From: Pusillimonas sp.
Lineage (GTDB): Bacteria; Pseudomonadota; Gammaproteobacteria; Burkholderiales; Burkholderiaceae_B
Assembly (NCBI RefSeq): GCF_029263785.1
Contig: NZ_JAJUFE010000005.1
Location: 1-64,000 of the forward strand
DNA length: 64,000 bases
Reading direction: 5' to 3'
The notes beneath the pieces were generated by a model, which was given only the letters and a program-made list of their open reading frames with translations, had not been told where the DNA came from and searched no databases. Positions 30,128-39,977 of this stretch are shown in pieces. How positions within the stretch are numbered: the first letter of the stretch is position 1; each line of letters begins with the position of its first letter. A program made the translations under genes and the position numbers.

Positions 30128-30705
30128 ATGCCGTGTGTGATGGGGTCGATACCGAATGAGCGTAACATGCGGCACAGGGCAATAAGGGGCAGGCCGATGA
30201 TGGCCGTCGGGTCCTCGCTGTACATGGCGCGCATAAGGGCAATACCCAGGCTTTCGGCCTTGGCGCTGCCGGCAGTGTCGAAAGGCTTTTCGCGATGAAG
30301 ATAAGCGTCTATCTGGGCGTCGGTCAATTCGCCGAACTCGCAGCGAGTAATGACGTCATCAATTTCAAATCGACGGCCGTCGTGTACGCAAAGCGCACTG
30401 TGAAATTCAACAGTGCGCCCGCTGAGCATCTTCAATTGTTCCCGGGCGCGTTCAAAATTGCCGGGTTTTCCGATAGCCTTGTTATCTACGGTTGCAACTT
30501 GATCCGAGCCAATGACAATGGCACCAGGATGCAGCGCACAGATCGCTTCGGCCTTGGCTCGCGACAGGCGCAGCGACAAGGCGGCGGGCGATTCGCCCGG
30601 TAGCGGGGTTTCGTCGATATCGGGCGAAATGGCCTCAAAGGGCAGGCCCAGTCGTGACAGCATCTGGTGGCGGTAGCGTGAGCTGGATGCAAGAATCAGG
30701 TGCAT
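30124..30705 (-). CDS. yceF: Maf-family nucleotide pyrophosphatase, YceF type
   Basis: 193 residues. LASSSRYR at the N-terminus and IGSDQVA in the middle are the Maf motifs; the SDQVA form fits the YceF (7-methyl-GTP pyrophosphatase) branch. It removes modified nucleotides from the pool. It is the first gene of the minus-strand run and is divergent from yceD. In E. coli yceF and yceD are likewise divergent neighbours beside rpmF-plsX-fabH. Confidence 0.94.
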   Translation of the reverse strand: MHLILASSSRYRHQMLSRLGLPFEAISPDIDETPLPGESPAALSLRLSRAKAEAICALHPGAIVIGSDQVATVDNKAIGKPGNFERAREQLKMLSGRTVEFHSALCVHDGRRFEIDDVITRCEFGELTDAQIDAYLHREKPFDTAGSAKAESLGIALMRAMYSEDPTAIIGLPLIALCRMLRSFGIDPITHGI

Positions 30706-30967
30706 AGTGTGGTTTTTGGGTGGCGTTTGGTTTGACGGGACAATTCGGAAAGCGTTATTATCTAATGTTTTCTTAGCTTTCAGTTTACCTAGAGCCAGCC
30801 AGCTTTGTGGTTGATATTGGGTTTGATATTAGGTTTGATCTTGGGCTTAGAGCTTGAGCTTAGTTTTTGGGGCTTTGCCGCTTAGGCTATATTTGCCCGA
30901 ACCCCTTGACTTCAAGGGCACAAAGCAATGGTCAGGGACACGGAAAGCTACTTTGGGGCATCTATGA
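30706..30967. other. Divergent yceF-yceD intergenic region
   Basis: An AT-rich 262-base spacer with the shared promoters of yceF (minus) and the yceD-rpmF-fab cluster (plus). It contains the tandem repeat at 30807-30842. I could not assign -10/-35 boxes with confidence. Confidence 0.5.
30807..30842. repeat. Three imperfect 12-bp tandem repeats upstream of yceD
   Basis: GTGGTTGATATT, GGGTTTGATATT and AGGTTTGATCTT follow each other directly; a fourth, weaker copy (GGGCTTAGAGCT) continues to 30854. They lie between the divergent yceF and yceD genes about 115-160 bases before the yceD ATG, so they could affect promoter spacing or bind a factor. Confidence 0.7.
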
Positions 30968-31531
30968 ATGGGTCGCGACAAAATGGGCCGCGAAACGAAG
31001 GCTGATGCAAGCCGTGAAACCCTTGATCTTTTTGCGTTTACCGCTGCAGCGGGCGCCGGTCGTGAAGGCGGGCAGCTTACGGGAACGCGGGACCTGCTCA
31101 GGTTTTCAAGGCTGATCGATGGCCTGCCGCCGCAGTCGACCACCCAGATAAACTGGTCGCTGTACGGCGAATGCACAAGCGGGGGCCGGAGGTATATCGA
31201 GGTTCGCGCCCAAGGCCAGATTGTGCTGGAATGCCAGCGTTGCCTGCAGCCCTTTGTGGTACCGCTTCAGGTCGTGAATCGACTCGAGATCGTGCGTAGC
31301 CCGGCCGAACTCGACGATGACGACGAGATCGAGCGCATTGTCGGCTCACCCAGGTTTGACGTGCTGGAATTCATCGAAGACGAGCTCATTCTGAGTCTGC
31401 CTCCGGTGCCCAAGCACGAAGTTTGTCCTTCTGCGCCGGGGGGTTCGGATTCCGCCGAACAGCCTGATGCCGAAGCAGGGCGCCCATCGCCGTTCGCGGT
31501 TCTGGAAAAGCTCAAGAAAGAACGGAATTGA
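30968..31531 (+). CDS. yceD: YceD/DUF177 family protein
   Basis: 187 residues with the DUF177 core (GQIVLECQRCLQPFVVPL, acidic DDDDEIE and the C-terminal FAVLEKLK). The paired cysteines are typical. YceD is needed for 23S rRNA accumulation in E. coli and always sits before rpmF. A methionine at 30983 is an alternative start. The gap to rpmF is 57 bases. Confidence 0.92.
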   Translation: MGRDKMGRETKADASRETLDLFAFTAAAGAGREGGQLTGTRDLLRFSRLIDGLPPQSTTQINWSLYGECTSGGRRYIEVRAQGQIVLECQRCLQPFVVPLQVVNRLEIVRSPAELDDDDEIERIVGSPRFDVLEFIEDELILSLPPVPKHEVCPSAPGGSDSAEQPDAEAGRPSPFAVLEKLKKERN

Positions 31532-31588
31532 TTTAATTTTATTTTTCGGGAAACACGCCAGTAGTGGCGGCCCGGCTTAGGAGTCATC

Positions 31589-31771
31589 ATGGCAGTTCAG
31601 CAAAACAAGAAAAGTCCCTCGAAGCGCGGCATGCATCGTTCGCACGATTCCCTGACCACGCCTCCCACGGCTATCGAGCCCACCACCGGCGAGCTTCATC
31701 TGCGTCATCACATCAGCCCTAACGGCTTCTATCGCGGCCGCAAAGTGCTCAAGACCAAAAACGACGAATAA
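31589..31771 (+). CDS. rpmF: 50S ribosomal protein L32
   Basis: 60 residues starting [20 protein letters not shown], the hallmark L32 N-terminus, with basic C-terminal [15 protein letters not shown] precedes the ATG. It lacks the zinc cysteines present in some L32 proteins. The rpmF-plsX-fabH order links ribosome and lipid synthesis, as in many bacteria. Confidence 0.98.
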   Translation: MAVQQNKKSPSKRGMHRSHDSLTTPPTAIEPTTGELHLRHHISPNGFYRGRKVLKTKNDE

Positions 31772-31813
31772 ATCGCCCCGGTCGTTGCGATCTTTCGCTA
31801 GCTTGCGTACTTG

Positions 31814-32905
31814 ATGTCGACAGCTCCGATACGTATCGCCATCGACTGCATGGGGGGAGACGTGGGCTTGCCGGTAACGGTGGCCGCTGCGTACCAGGTT
31901 GCTCAGCGCCATCCGGATACCCGTTTCCTTCTTACAGGCGATACGGCGGCAATCCAGTCTCAGCTTTCTGCGCTGGGCTGTACTCGTGACGACTGGTACG
32001 AGCTGCTTCCTGCCACCGAAGTCGTCACCATGGACGACACGGTCGAGGTGGCGCTGCGCCGTAAAAAAGACTCATCCATGCGGGTGGCGGTTCAGGCCGT
32101 CAAGGAAAATCGTGCAGACGCCTGTGTGTCGGCCGGTAATACCGGAGCATGGATGGCGATTTCGCGCTATGTGCTCAAAACGCTCGACGGTATCGATCGT
32201 CCCGCCATCGCCACGTCCATACCCAACCAGAAGGGCGGAGCCACGACCATGCTCGACCTGGGCGCCAATGTCGACTGCACGGCCGAACATCTCTTGCAGT
32301 TCGCCATCATGGGTACGGCGCTGGTGACCGCACTGTATGGCAAAGAGCGTCCCACTGTCGGTCTGCTCAACATCGGTGAAGAAGTCATCAAGGGTAACGA
32401 AGTCGTCAAGCAGGCTGCCGAGCTGCTGCGAGGCAGTGGTCTGAATTTCTACGGTAACGTCGAAGGCGACGATATCTGCAAGGGAACCGTCGACGTCATC
32501 GTGTGCGACGGTTTTGTCGGAAACGTCGTGCTGAAGTCCATCGAGGGTCTGGCCCGCATGGTCAGTCAGATGATGCACGCCGAGTTCAAGCGCGACGTGC
32601 TATCGATGGCGTCCGGTCTCATGGCAAAGCCTGTTCTCAACCGGTTCAGAGACAAGGTGGACAACCGCCGTTACAATGGCGCGGCCTTGTTGGGCTTGCG
32701 TGGTATCGTCATCAAAAGCCATGGTTCTGCCGATGCATATGCGTTCAGTAATGCACTTCTTCGCGCGCGCGAAGCAGTGCATAACGACCTTCTGGCCGGC
32801 ACCAGTGCAACGATAGACCATCTTCGCCAAAGCCTCCAGGCGGCTGCCGAACAGGTGGCGAAGCAATCCCATGAACTCTCGGGCCCTGGTCAGCCGGGCG
32901 CTTGA
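31814..32905 (+). CDS. plsX: Phosphate acyltransferase PlsX
   Basis: 363 residues. It forms acyl-phosphate from acyl-ACP, the first committed step to phosphatidic acid with PlsY. The N-terminal [18 protein letters not shown] and [12 protein letters not shown] motifs are conserved. The ATG at 31814 was chosen over the TTG directly before it. The stop overlaps an ATG at 32905, but fabH probably starts at 32917. Confidence 0.96.
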   Translation: MSTAPIRIAIDCMGGDVGLPVTVAAAYQVAQRHPDTRFLLTGDTAAIQSQLSALGCTRDDWYELLPATEVVTMDDTVEVALRRKKDSSMRVAVQAVKENRADACVSAGNTGAWMAISRYVLKTLDGIDRPAIATSIPNQKGGATTMLDLGANVDCTAEHLLQFAIMGTALVTALYGKERPTVGLLNIGEEVIKGNEVVKQAAELLRGSGLNFYGNVEGDDICKGTVDVIVCDGFVGNVVLKSIEGLARMVSQMMHAEFKRDVLSMASGLMAKPVLNRFRDKVDNRRYNGAALLGLRGIVIKSHGSADAYAFSNALLRAREAVHNDLLAGTSATIDHLRQSLQAAAEQVAKQSHELSGPGQPGA

Positions 32906-32916
32906 TGGAATCGAAT

Positions 32917-33891
32917 ATGTCTTATGCAAGGATTACCGGGTCGGGCGCCTGCCTGCCGCCTCGGGCCGTCTCCAACGACGAGCTGGCTGCCGAACTGGCG
33001 CAGCGCAATGTCGAAACTTCTGATCAATGGATAGTAGAACGTACCGGCATCCGCCAGCGCCACATTGCCGAAGCGGGGACTACGTCCAGCAAGCTGGCTA
33101 CCGAGGCCGCGCGAATCGCACTGGACGATGCAGGGCTTGCCGCCAGTGATGTAGAGCTGATCATTGTAGCCACCTCCACGCCTGACTTCATTTTCCCAAG
33201 TACTGCCTGTCTGGTGCAGGCCAATCTCGGCATCAGTGGGTGTCCGGCCTTTGACGTGCAGGCGGTTTGCAGCGGTTTTGTATACGCGCTCAGCACCGCC
33301 GATGCCTTCATTCGTTCGGGGCAGGTCCGCAACGCACTTGTCATTGGCGCCGAAGTGTTTTCATCGATTCTGGATTGGTCCGATCGGCGAACCTGCGTGT
33401 TGTTTGGCGATGGCGCCGGCGCGGTAGTGCTGCAGGCTTCCGACAAGCCCGGCATCCTCGCGACAAAACTTCACGCCGATGGAAGTCATAAGGGCATTCT
33501 GTACGCTGCCGGCAGCGTGGCTGGCGGAGAGGTCGTTGGCGATCCGTTTTTACGCATGGATGGCCAGGCGGTATTCAAGCTTGCGGTCAATTCACTGTCC
33601 CAGTCGGCGCAAGAGGTATGCGAGCAGGCGGGGGTTTCGCTCGAAGAAATAGACTGGATGGTGCCACATCAGGCTAACGTACGGATACTGAATTTCCTGG
33701 GCCGAAAGTTGGGTATTCCTTCCGAAAAAGTTATTGTTACACTCGACAAGCACGCCAATACCTCAGCAGCCAGTGTCCCGCTGGCGCTGGATGTGGCGCG
33801 TCGGGACGGCCGGATCAAAGAGGGGGATCTGGTATTGATGCAGGGCGTCGGGGGTGGATTCACCTGGGGCTCGGTGCTGGCCAGAATGTAA
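32917..33891 (+). CDS. fabH: 3-oxoacyl-ACP synthase III
   Basis: 324 residues. It starts fatty acid synthesis by condensing acetyl-CoA with malonyl-ACP. The catalytic triad is Cys118 in AVCSGF, His in [10 protein letters not shown] and Asn in [11 protein letters not shown]. The start [15 protein letters not shown] fits family N-termini and has GGA nine bases upstream; an in-frame ATG at 32905 overlapping the plsX stop would add four residues. Confidence 0.96.
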   Translation: MSYARITGSGACLPPRAVSNDELAAELAQRNVETSDQWIVERTGIRQRHIAEAGTTSSKLATEAARIALDDAGLAASDVELIIVATSTPDFIFPSTACLVQANLGISGCPAFDVQAVCSGFVYALSTADAFIRSGQVRNALVIGAEVFSSILDWSDRRTCVLFGDGAGAVVLQASDKPGILATKLHADGSHKGILYAAGSVAGGEVVGDPFLRMDGQAVFKLAVNSLSQSAQEVCEQAGVSLEEIDWMVPHQANVRILNFLGRKLGIPSEKVIVTLDKHANTSAASVPLALDVARRDGRIKEGDLVLMQGVGGGFTWGSVLARM

Positions 33892-33913
33892 ACTCAGCCG
33901 TAGATAAAAGAAC

Positions 33914-34846
33914 ATGAAAATTGCTTTTGTATTTCCTGGGCAAGGGTCCCAGGCGGTCGGCATGCTTGATGCGTGGGCGCAAGATGTCGAAGTGGCTCAA
34001 ACCCTGAATGAGGCCAACCAGGCGCTGGGGCAGGATCTGTCCGCCCTCATCGCGAACGGTCCGGCGGACGAACTCAACCTTACTACCAATACCCAGCCCG
34101 CCATGCTCGCGTCGGCGGTCGCCATGTATCGAGCCTGGCTTGCAGCGGGTGGGATGGTTCCCGATCTCGTGGCGGGTCACAGCCTGGGCGAGTACTCGGC
34201 CCTGACAGCCGCCGGCGGCCTCGATCTGGCAGATGCGGTCCGGCTGGTCCGGATACGCGCCGATGCCATGCAGCAGGCGGTACCTGTCGGGCAGGGCGGC
34301 ATGGCGGCCGTTCTCGGTCTGGACGATGATGCTGTACGATCCGTGTGCGAGCAGGCTGCCCGGGGCGAGGTCGTCGAAGCCGTCAATTTCAATGCGCCCG
34401 CTCAAGTGGTTATCGCCGGGCATAAGGCCGCCGTTGAGCGTGCCTGCGAGCTGGCCAAGCAGGCAGGTGCCAAGCGTGCTCTGGTGTTGCCCGTTTCTGC
34501 TCCGTTTCACTCCAGCTTGCTCAAGCCTGCAGCCGACAAACTGGCCGCTGCGCTGGCAGACATTCAGATGCAAGCGCCTTCCATTCCGCTAGTCAATAAC
34601 GTGGATGTTGTCTGTACAGACGACCCGCCGGCCATCAAGGATGCGCTGGTGCGCCAGGCCTGGCATCCGGTGCGATGGGTGGAAACCATACAGTTCATGA
34701 AGGCCCAGGGGGTCACCCATGTGGTCGAGTGTGGACCTGGAAAGGTGTTGACCGGATTGGTCAAACGCATTGATCGTGATTTGATCGGGCTTTCGATCAG
34801 CGACCCGGAGTCGCTGCGTACAACTTTGGAAACTTTGAAGGGGTAG
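33914..34846 (+). CDS. fabD: Malonyl-CoA:ACP transacylase
   Basis: 310 residues. It loads malonyl onto ACP. The nucleophile is Ser90 in GHSLGEYSA; the FPGQGSQ start, the LPVSAPFHSSLL histidine and the GPGKVLTGL C-terminal motif are present. It lies between fabH and fabG with gaps of 22 and 4 bases. Confidence 0.97.
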   Translation: MKIAFVFPGQGSQAVGMLDAWAQDVEVAQTLNEANQALGQDLSALIANGPADELNLTTNTQPAMLASAVAMYRAWLAAGGMVPDLVAGHSLGEYSALTAAGGLDLADAVRLVRIRADAMQQAVPVGQGGMAAVLGLDDDAVRSVCEQAARGEVVEAVNFNAPAQVVIAGHKAAVERACELAKQAGAKRALVLPVSAPFHSSLLKPAADKLAAALADIQMQAPSIPLVNNVDVVCTDDPPAIKDALVRQAWHPVRWVETIQFMKAQGVTHVVECGPGKVLTGLVKRIDRDLIGLSISDPESLRTTLETLKG

Positions 34847-34850
34847 GCAC

Positions 34851-35588
34851 GTGCAACAAGAACTCAGTGGCAAGACAGCATTGGTGACAGGTGCGACGCG
34901 GGGCATTGGCAAGGCCATCGCTCTTGAACTGGCAGGGCGGGGAGCACAAGTCGTCGGAACCGCGACCTCACAGGCCGGTGCCGAGTCCATTTCCGAGATG
35001 TTGGCGGCATCCGGCGGGCGCGGCGTGGTGCTTGACGTCAACGATGCGCCGGCGTGCGAGGCGCTGGTCGCCGAACTGGCCGCTGACGGCGGGCCGCATA
35101 TCCTGGTCAACAACGCCGGCATCACTCGCGACACCCTGGCCATGCGCATGAAGGACGAGGACTGGGCGGCGGTGCTGGATACCAACCTTACCGCCGTATT
35201 CCGGCTGTCACGTGCTGTTCTCAAGACCATGATGAAGGCACGCGCAGGTCGCATCATCAACATTACGTCTATCGTTGGTTCCAGCGGCAACCCGGGACAG
35301 GCGAACTACGCGGCTGCCAAAGCGGGCGTTGCCGGCATGACGCGGGCATTGGCGCGTGAACTCGGCAGTCGTAACATCACGGTCAACTGCGTGTCGCCGG
35401 GTTTTATCGAAACCGACATGACCCGCGCGCTCAACGAAACCCAAACTGCTGCCTTGCTGGGACAGATCCCTTTGGGTCGTCTCGGATCCGCTGCCGATAT
35501 TGCGCATGCCGTAGCGTTTCTTGCCGGTCCACAGGCAGGGTACATCACCGGTACCACCCTCCACGTCAATGGCGGGATGTACATGTAA
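34851..35588 (+). CDS. fabG: 3-oxoacyl-ACP reductase
   Basis: 245 residues, short-chain dehydrogenase fold. NADPH motif TGATRGIGKAIA, NNAG at the strand 4 end, and the catalytic Ser...YxxxK set (ITSIVGSSG ... YAAAKAG) are visible. It reduces 3-oxoacyl-ACP. The start codon is GTG with AAGGGG upstream. Four bases separate it from fabD. Confidence 0.97.
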   Translation: MQQELSGKTALVTGATRGIGKAIALELAGRGAQVVGTATSQAGAESISEMLAASGGRGVVLDVNDAPACEALVAELAADGGPHILVNNAGITRDTLAMRMKDEDWAAVLDTNLTAVFRLSRAVLKTMMKARAGRIINITSIVGSSGNPGQANYAAAKAGVAGMTRALARELGSRNITVNCVSPGFIETDMTRALNETQTAALLGQIPLGRLGSAADIAHAVAFLAGPQAGYITGTTLHVNGGMYM

Positions 35589-35720
35589 TCAGGCGAACAG
35601 GGTAAAATCTGTTCAATTCACAGGTGTTTCCAATGTGGTCCGCCGAACGGTGCAAATGAACAACCACAGGAAATGCCATTTTTTTGTCATGGCCAGCGCC
35701 CATTAACCGCGACGTTTGGC

Positions 35721-35726
35721 TATAAT
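35721..35726 (+). promoter_or_regulatory. Candidate -10 element of an acpP promoter
   Basis: A perfect TATAAT lies 32 bases before the acpP ATG, within a 169-base gap after fabG. The -35 region is weak. A dedicated acpP promoter is common because ACP is needed in large amounts, so this is plausible but unproven. A small GAACAG/CTGTTC hairpin lies earlier in the gap (35595-35614). Confidence 0.45.
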
Positions 35727-35757
35727 TCGCGGGATTTTTTCCCAATTGGAGATCTGC

Positions 35758-35997
35758 ATGGAAAGCATCGAACAGCGCGTCAAGAAGATCGTCGCTGAAC
35801 AACTTGGCGTTAACGAAGCCGAGATCAAGAACGAATCTTCCTTTCTTGACGACCTCGGTGCCGATTCGCTCGACATGGTCGAGCTCGTGATGGCACTCGA
35901 AGACGAATTCGAAACCGAGATTCCCGACGAGGAAGCCGAGAAGATCACGACGGTTCAGCAAGCGATGGACTACATCAACTCGCATAGCAAGCAGTAA
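35758..35997 (+). CDS. acpP: Acyl carrier protein
   Basis: 79 residues, acidic. The phosphopantetheine attachment serine is Ser37 in [14 protein letters not shown] precedes the ATG; the frame is open upstream to 35716 but the [17 protein letters not shown] start is canonical. It carries the growing acyl chain for the flanking fab enzymes. Confidence 0.98.
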   Translation: MESIEQRVKKIVAEQLGVNEAEIKNESSFLDDLGADSLDMVELVMALEDEFETEIPDEEAEKITTVQQAMDYINSHSKQ

Positions 35998-36012
35998 TTC
36001 AATCATCAGTTG

Positions 36013-36038
36013 TGGCCGCGGCGTATTGTGTGCGGCCA
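36013..36038. terminator. Hairpin between acpP and fabF
   Basis: TGGCCGC pairs with GCGGCCA around a 12-base loop, 16 bases after the acpP stop. No T-run follows. It could stabilise the 3' end of abundant acpP mRNA or reduce read-through into fabF. Confidence 0.35.
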
Positions 36039-36139
36039 GAGGGCGGTTCCTAGAAAACAGGCCTGTGGCGTCCGATCTTCCGGTCTGGTGCCATCGGTAT
36101 GTTTGCCTCGAACCGCTCTTTCAATTTTAGGAGTCATCC

Positions 36140-37369
36140 GTGAAACGACGTGTCGTCATTACCGGCCTGGGTATTGTCTCGCCTGTGGGCAACAGTATCG
36201 ACAGTGCTTGGGACAATATCGTTAACGGGCGCTCGGGCATTGGACGCATCACGCGTTTTGATCCCTCGGCTTTCAACGCGCAAATCGCGGGTGAAGTCAA
36301 AGATTTCGATGTAACGCAGTATATGGCCGCCAAAGAGGTCAAGACGATGGACACCTTCATCCATTACGGCGTTGCCGCCGGCGTGCAGGCCTGGAAAGAT
36401 TCGGGTCTCGAAATCAGCGAGACCAATGCAGACCGTGTGGGCGTCATCGTAGGTTCAGGCATCGGGGGTTTGCCGCGTATCGAAGAAACTCAGGTCGATT
36501 ATCTCGATCGGGGTCCGCGTAGGATTTCCCCGTTCTTCGTACCCGCATCTTTAATCAACCTGGTTTCAGGGCAGCTTTCCATCATGCTGGGTCTCAAGGG
36601 GCCAAGCTATGCGGTGGTCTCGGCCTGCACTACAGGCCTGCACTCCATCGGCGATGCTGCACGTCTCATCAAATATGGCGACGCTGATGTCATGGTCGCC
36701 GGTGGTGCCGAGTCCACCGTTTCCCCGTTGGGCATCGGTGGTTTTGCAGCCATGCGTGCGCTGTCCACCCGCAACGATGATCCCACTACGGCCTCCCGTC
36801 CATGGGATGTCGACCGCGATGGCTTCGTTCTGGGTGAGGGTGCCGGTGTGCTTGTTCTCGAAGAGTACGAGCACGCCCGTAAGCGCGGTGCCAAGATTTA
36901 TGGCGAGTTCGTCGGATATGGAATGAGCTCCGATGCTCATCACATAACGTCGCCTGATCGTGAGGGCCCCTGCCGCGGCATGATCAACGCCATGCGCGAC
37001 GGCGAGGTCAATGCCCAGGATATCAGCTACGTCAATGCACACGGCACCTCAACTCCGTTGGGCGACAAGAACGAAACCGAGGCACTCAAGCTGGCATTTG
37101 GCGATCACGCCCGCAATCTGGTGGTCAACTCCACCAAGTCCATGACGGGCCATTTGCTGGGTGCGGCGGGCGGCATCGAAGCCGTGTTCACCACGCTGGC
37201 GGTGCATCATCAAGTTTCCCCGCCCACGATCAATATCTTCAATCAGGATCCCGAGTGCGATCTCGATTATTGCGCCAACGCGGCGCGTGACATCAAGATC
37301 GAGTACGCCTTGTCCAACTCCTTCGGATTTGGCGGCACAAACGGTTCCATGATCGTCAAACGGGTCTAG
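36140..37369 (+). CDS. fabF: 3-oxoacyl-ACP synthase II
   Basis: 409 residues. It elongates acyl-ACP by condensation with malonyl-ACP. Catalytic Cys163 lies in [13 protein letters not shown], the first His in [11 protein letters not shown] and the second in [17 protein letters not shown] precedes the start. It is the last gene of the fab cluster; a small membrane protein gene and rpoE follow. Confidence 0.97.
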   Translation: MKRRVVITGLGIVSPVGNSIDSAWDNIVNGRSGIGRITRFDPSAFNAQIAGEVKDFDVTQYMAAKEVKTMDTFIHYGVAAGVQAWKDSGLEISETNADRVGVIVGSGIGGLPRIEETQVDYLDRGPRRISPFFVPASLINLVSGQLSIMLGLKGPSYAVVSACTTGLHSIGDAARLIKYGDADVMVAGGAESTVSPLGIGGFAAMRALSTRNDDPTTASRPWDVDRDGFVLGEGAGVLVLEEYEHARKRGAKIYGEFVGYGMSSDAHHITSPDREGPCRGMINAMRDGEVNAQDISYVNAHGTSTPLGDKNETEALKLAFGDHARNLVVNSTKSMTGHLLGAAGGIEAVFTTLAVHHQVSPPTINIFNQDPECDLDYCANAARDIKIEYALSNSFGFGGTNGSMIVKRV

Positions 37370-37425
37370 GTCTGACTACCCCGGCAACGCTTCGGTTCAG
37401 CTGGCCTGTTCGACAGGCTGCATGG

Positions 37426-37815
37426 GTGAACGCTTATACCGTCACCCTGGGCCTGGCGGCGTTGGGCTGCATCTTTATCGCGACGACCTGGTGGGCGACC
37501 GTACTCGTCCTCCTGGTCGCAGCACTTTTTACTCCCCGCCATCTCTTCACTTACCGTCCTCCCAGGGTCCTTCATGTTGAAGGGTGGGATGGAGGGTGGC
37601 ACATTGAGCACCTGGGCCGTGTTGATGCGGCGTGCCTGCAGCATGTCTGGCACGGACCTTCCTGGACGACGCTCAAATTCAAAAAGATCGCAAGCGGCAA
37701 GATTCTATATTTGACCCTCTGGAGAGGCGAGGTATCATCACCGGGATGGCGGCTTTTGCGACAGCTTGTTTCTCGGGGCAATAAGCCGCTTGGCCCGCGT
37801 ACGGAGACCCAATGA
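37426..37815 (+). CDS. Small membrane protein, YgfX/CptA-like (tentative)
   Basis: 129 residues from a GTG start. Two hydrophobic helices (about 5-36) are followed by a soluble region with a W-rich strand pattern and SPGWRLLRQLVS near the end, similar in layout to the YgfX family of small inner-membrane proteins. The function is unknown. Its stop overlaps the rpoE start (ATGA), so it is translated together with the sigma factor. The GTG lacks a clear ribosome site and the true start could be slightly upstream. Confidence 0.6.
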   Translation: MNAYTVTLGLAALGCIFIATTWWATVLVLLVAALFTPRHLFTYRPPRVLHVEGWDGGWHIEHLGRVDAACLQHVWHGPSWTTLKFKKIASGKILYLTLWRGEVSSPGWRLLRQLVSRGNKPLGPRTETQ

Positions 37816-38411
37816 GCGAACGCGACGTCGATGCCGAACTGGTCGCACGCGTACAGCGAGGCGATAAAAGGGCTTTTGATCTGCTGGTACTCAAGTATCA
37901 GCGCAAGATCATGCGCTTGCTGTCGCGCATGATCCGTGATCCCGGTGACATCGAGGATGTCGCCCAAGAGGCATTCATCAAGGCGTACAGGGCGCTACCC
38001 CAGTTTCGGGGTGAAAGCGCGTTCTACACCTGGCTGTATCGTATTGCCATCAATACCGCGCGCAACTGGCAGGCATCCAGTGCAAGACGTCCGAGCGTTC
38101 CAAATGTAACAGAGACGCAGGACGGTGAAACTTTTAGTCAGATCGACAACCTAACCGATATCAGCACGCCGGAATCGCTGATGGCAAGCAGGCAGATCGT
38201 CGAAACGGTCAATGCCGCCATCGCTGCGTTGCCCGAAGAGCTGCGCACCGCGATCATCCTGCGCGAAATCGAAGGTATGAGCTACGAGGACATTGCCCAG
38301 ACCATGGAATGTCCCATCGGCACAGTACGGTCGCGAATTTTTCGTGCACGAGAAGCCATTGCGGCTCAATTGCGGCCAGTTTTGGACACTGACTCAGATC
38401 GTCGGTGGTAA
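37812..38411 (+). CDS. rpoE: RNA polymerase sigma-E factor (AlgU/RpoE)
   Basis: 199 residues, ECF sigma factor. Region 2 (DLLVLKYQRKIMRLLSRMI, DVAQEAFIKAYRALPQFRGESAFYTWLYRIA) and region 4 (LPEELRTAIILREIEGMSYEDIAQTMECPIGTVRSRIFRAREAI, in pieces) are complete. It directs the envelope-stress regulon. Followed by rseA, rseB and mucD, the standard control operon. It is usually autoregulated, but I could not place its own promoter. Confidence 0.97.
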   Translation: MSERDVDAELVARVQRGDKRAFDLLVLKYQRKIMRLLSRMIRDPGDIEDVAQEAFIKAYRALPQFRGESAFYTWLYRIAINTARNWQASSARRPSVPNVTETQDGETFSQIDNLTDISTPESLMASRQIVETVNAAIAALPEELRTAIILREIEGMSYEDIAQTMECPIGTVRSRIFRAREAIAAQLRPVLDTDSDRRW

Positions 38412-38423
38412 GGAGTATTCGAA

Positions 38424-38903
38424 ATGCAAGGTGTCAAGCTTGATGCCCAAACTGATTCCTGGGATCACACCGTTTCCGAATGGATGGACGGCGATGGTGA
38501 AATTCGCACGGAAGATCTCGATTCGCCCTATGGCCGCCAGGTATGGGACACCTACCATCTGATCGGCGACGTGTTGCGAAGCGAAGATCTGGCCATTAAG
38601 CCCTCCGATCTTTTCTACGCCCGGGTGTCAAAGGCCATCGACGCCGAACCCCCCATTGTTGCGCCTCATCGCAGCAGGTTTTCGGCTGCACGTATCGGCT
38701 TGTCCGGCGTCGCCGTAGCAGCGGCGGTCGCTTCAGTCATTTGGGTAGCACTTCCGTATTTTTCAGAGTCCGCTCCTGACAACGCCCCCGTACTGGCAGC
38801 GGCTGACGAGGGGCAGGTCAATGATTACATCGAAGCCCATCGCCAGTTCGCCGGCGCCAACCCCATCCGTCAGGTCTCGTTCGATACCGGAGCGACGCGC
38901 TGA
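38424..38903 (+). CDS. rseA: Anti-sigma-E factor RseA/MucA
   Basis: 159 residues. The N-terminal cytoplasmic sigma-binding domain (SEWMDGDGEIRTEDL ... WDTYHLIGDVLRSE) is followed by one transmembrane helix (about 92-112; GVAVAAAVASVIWVALPYF) and a short periplasmic tail. It holds sigma-E inactive until regulated proteolysis. The stop shares one base with the rseB start (TGATG). Confidence 0.93.
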   Translation: MQGVKLDAQTDSWDHTVSEWMDGDGEIRTEDLDSPYGRQVWDTYHLIGDVLRSEDLAIKPSDLFYARVSKAIDAEPPIVAPHRSRFSAARIGLSGVAVAAAVASVIWVALPYFSESAPDNAPVLAAADEGQVNDYIEAHRQFAGANPIRQVSFDTGATR

Positions 38904-39946
38904 TGGAGCTAAAGGGTATTTCGCTTTGCGGTGGCAAACGGGCATTGGCCGATAAGGCCATTAAAAGCTGGGGTCTGGCCTTGTTGCTTGCCTTTGCAGC
39001 GACCACACCTGCGCAAGGTGCCGAGCCTTTTGCCGAGCAGGTAAGCGCATTCCTGCAGCAGACCCAGCAGGCTGCGCGCAATTCAGATTACGCGGGTGTG
39101 TTCACGTACCAGCAGGGCGCCAACATGCAGTCTTCGCGCATTGTTCATGTTGTTGACGGCACGGGCGAGCGCGAACGCCTGGTCATACTCGACGGCGAAC
39201 CCCGCGAGTTCATCCGCCATAACGACACGGTGCAGTGCCTGGTGCCGGCCAAAGAGCTCGTGCTGGTTGAAAAACATCGCATGGACCGGTTCCCGGGCGT
39301 GTTGCTCGGAGAAAACCACGATCTTGACTCCCACTATGTGCTGCGGCTGCACGACGCTCGTCAGCGTGTCGCCGGGCACGAATGCATGCCAGTCGAAATC
39401 CTGCCTCGCGACGAGCTCCGCTATGGGTACAGGTTCTGTGTCGACCCCAAAAGCAAGCTCCTGATCAAGGCTCAGACCATTGATGGTGAAGGCGAAGTCA
39501 TCAACCAGATCGCCTTCACGTCCTTGCAGCAAGGCTCTGCGGTTCAGGCGCACGAGCTCGAAACCTCGTGGGATTTACGTAATTGGCGCAAGGTACAGGT
39601 GGCAACCCAGACGGTCGACGTGGCCAAGCTGGGCTGGCGTGTGGTGCTGCCCCCGGGCTTCCAGCACAGTACGCAGGTTTCACGTCCCATGAAGTCGGGC
39701 AAGCCTGTCATGCAGATGGTTCTGACTGATGGTCTGGCTGCCATATCCGTGTTTATAGAGCAGTTTCAACCTAGCCAGGATTCCCGCGTCATGCCCAAGG
39801 GCCCCGCTCGGAACGGCGCCATGAATATATATGGGGCGCGTATTGGCGATCATTGGCTGACCGCTATCGGCGAGGTCCCGGTGGCCACGCTCCATCAGCT
39901 CGTGGAGCACATTGAATACGTGCCGCCCGCCGGTGCGTTGCACTAG
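38903..39946 (+). CDS. rseB: Periplasmic sigma-E regulator RseB/MucB
   Basis: 347 residues. A hydrophobic signal sequence (about 16-40, ending near AQGAEP) is followed by the MucB/RseB lipid-sensing N-terminal domain (YAGVFTYQQGANMQSSRIVH) and C-terminal domain (LPPGFQHSTQV). It protects RseA from DegS-type cleavage. Codon overlap with rseA supports coupled translation. Confidence 0.93.
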   Translation: MELKGISLCGGKRALADKAIKSWGLALLLAFAATTPAQGAEPFAEQVSAFLQQTQQAARNSDYAGVFTYQQGANMQSSRIVHVVDGTGERERLVILDGEPREFIRHNDTVQCLVPAKELVLVEKHRMDRFPGVLLGENHDLDSHYVLRLHDARQRVAGHECMPVEILPRDELRYGYRFCVDPKSKLLIKAQTIDGEGEVINQIAFTSLQQGSAVQAHELETSWDLRNWRKVQVATQTVDVAKLGWRVVLPPGFQHSTQVSRPMKSGKPVMQMVLTDGLAAISVFIEQFQPSQDSRVMPKGPARNGAMNIYGARIGDHWLTAIGEVPVATLHQLVEHIEYVPPAGALH

Positions 39947-39977
39947 TTCAGATTTTACGTACGAGGAGTCAAACAAG

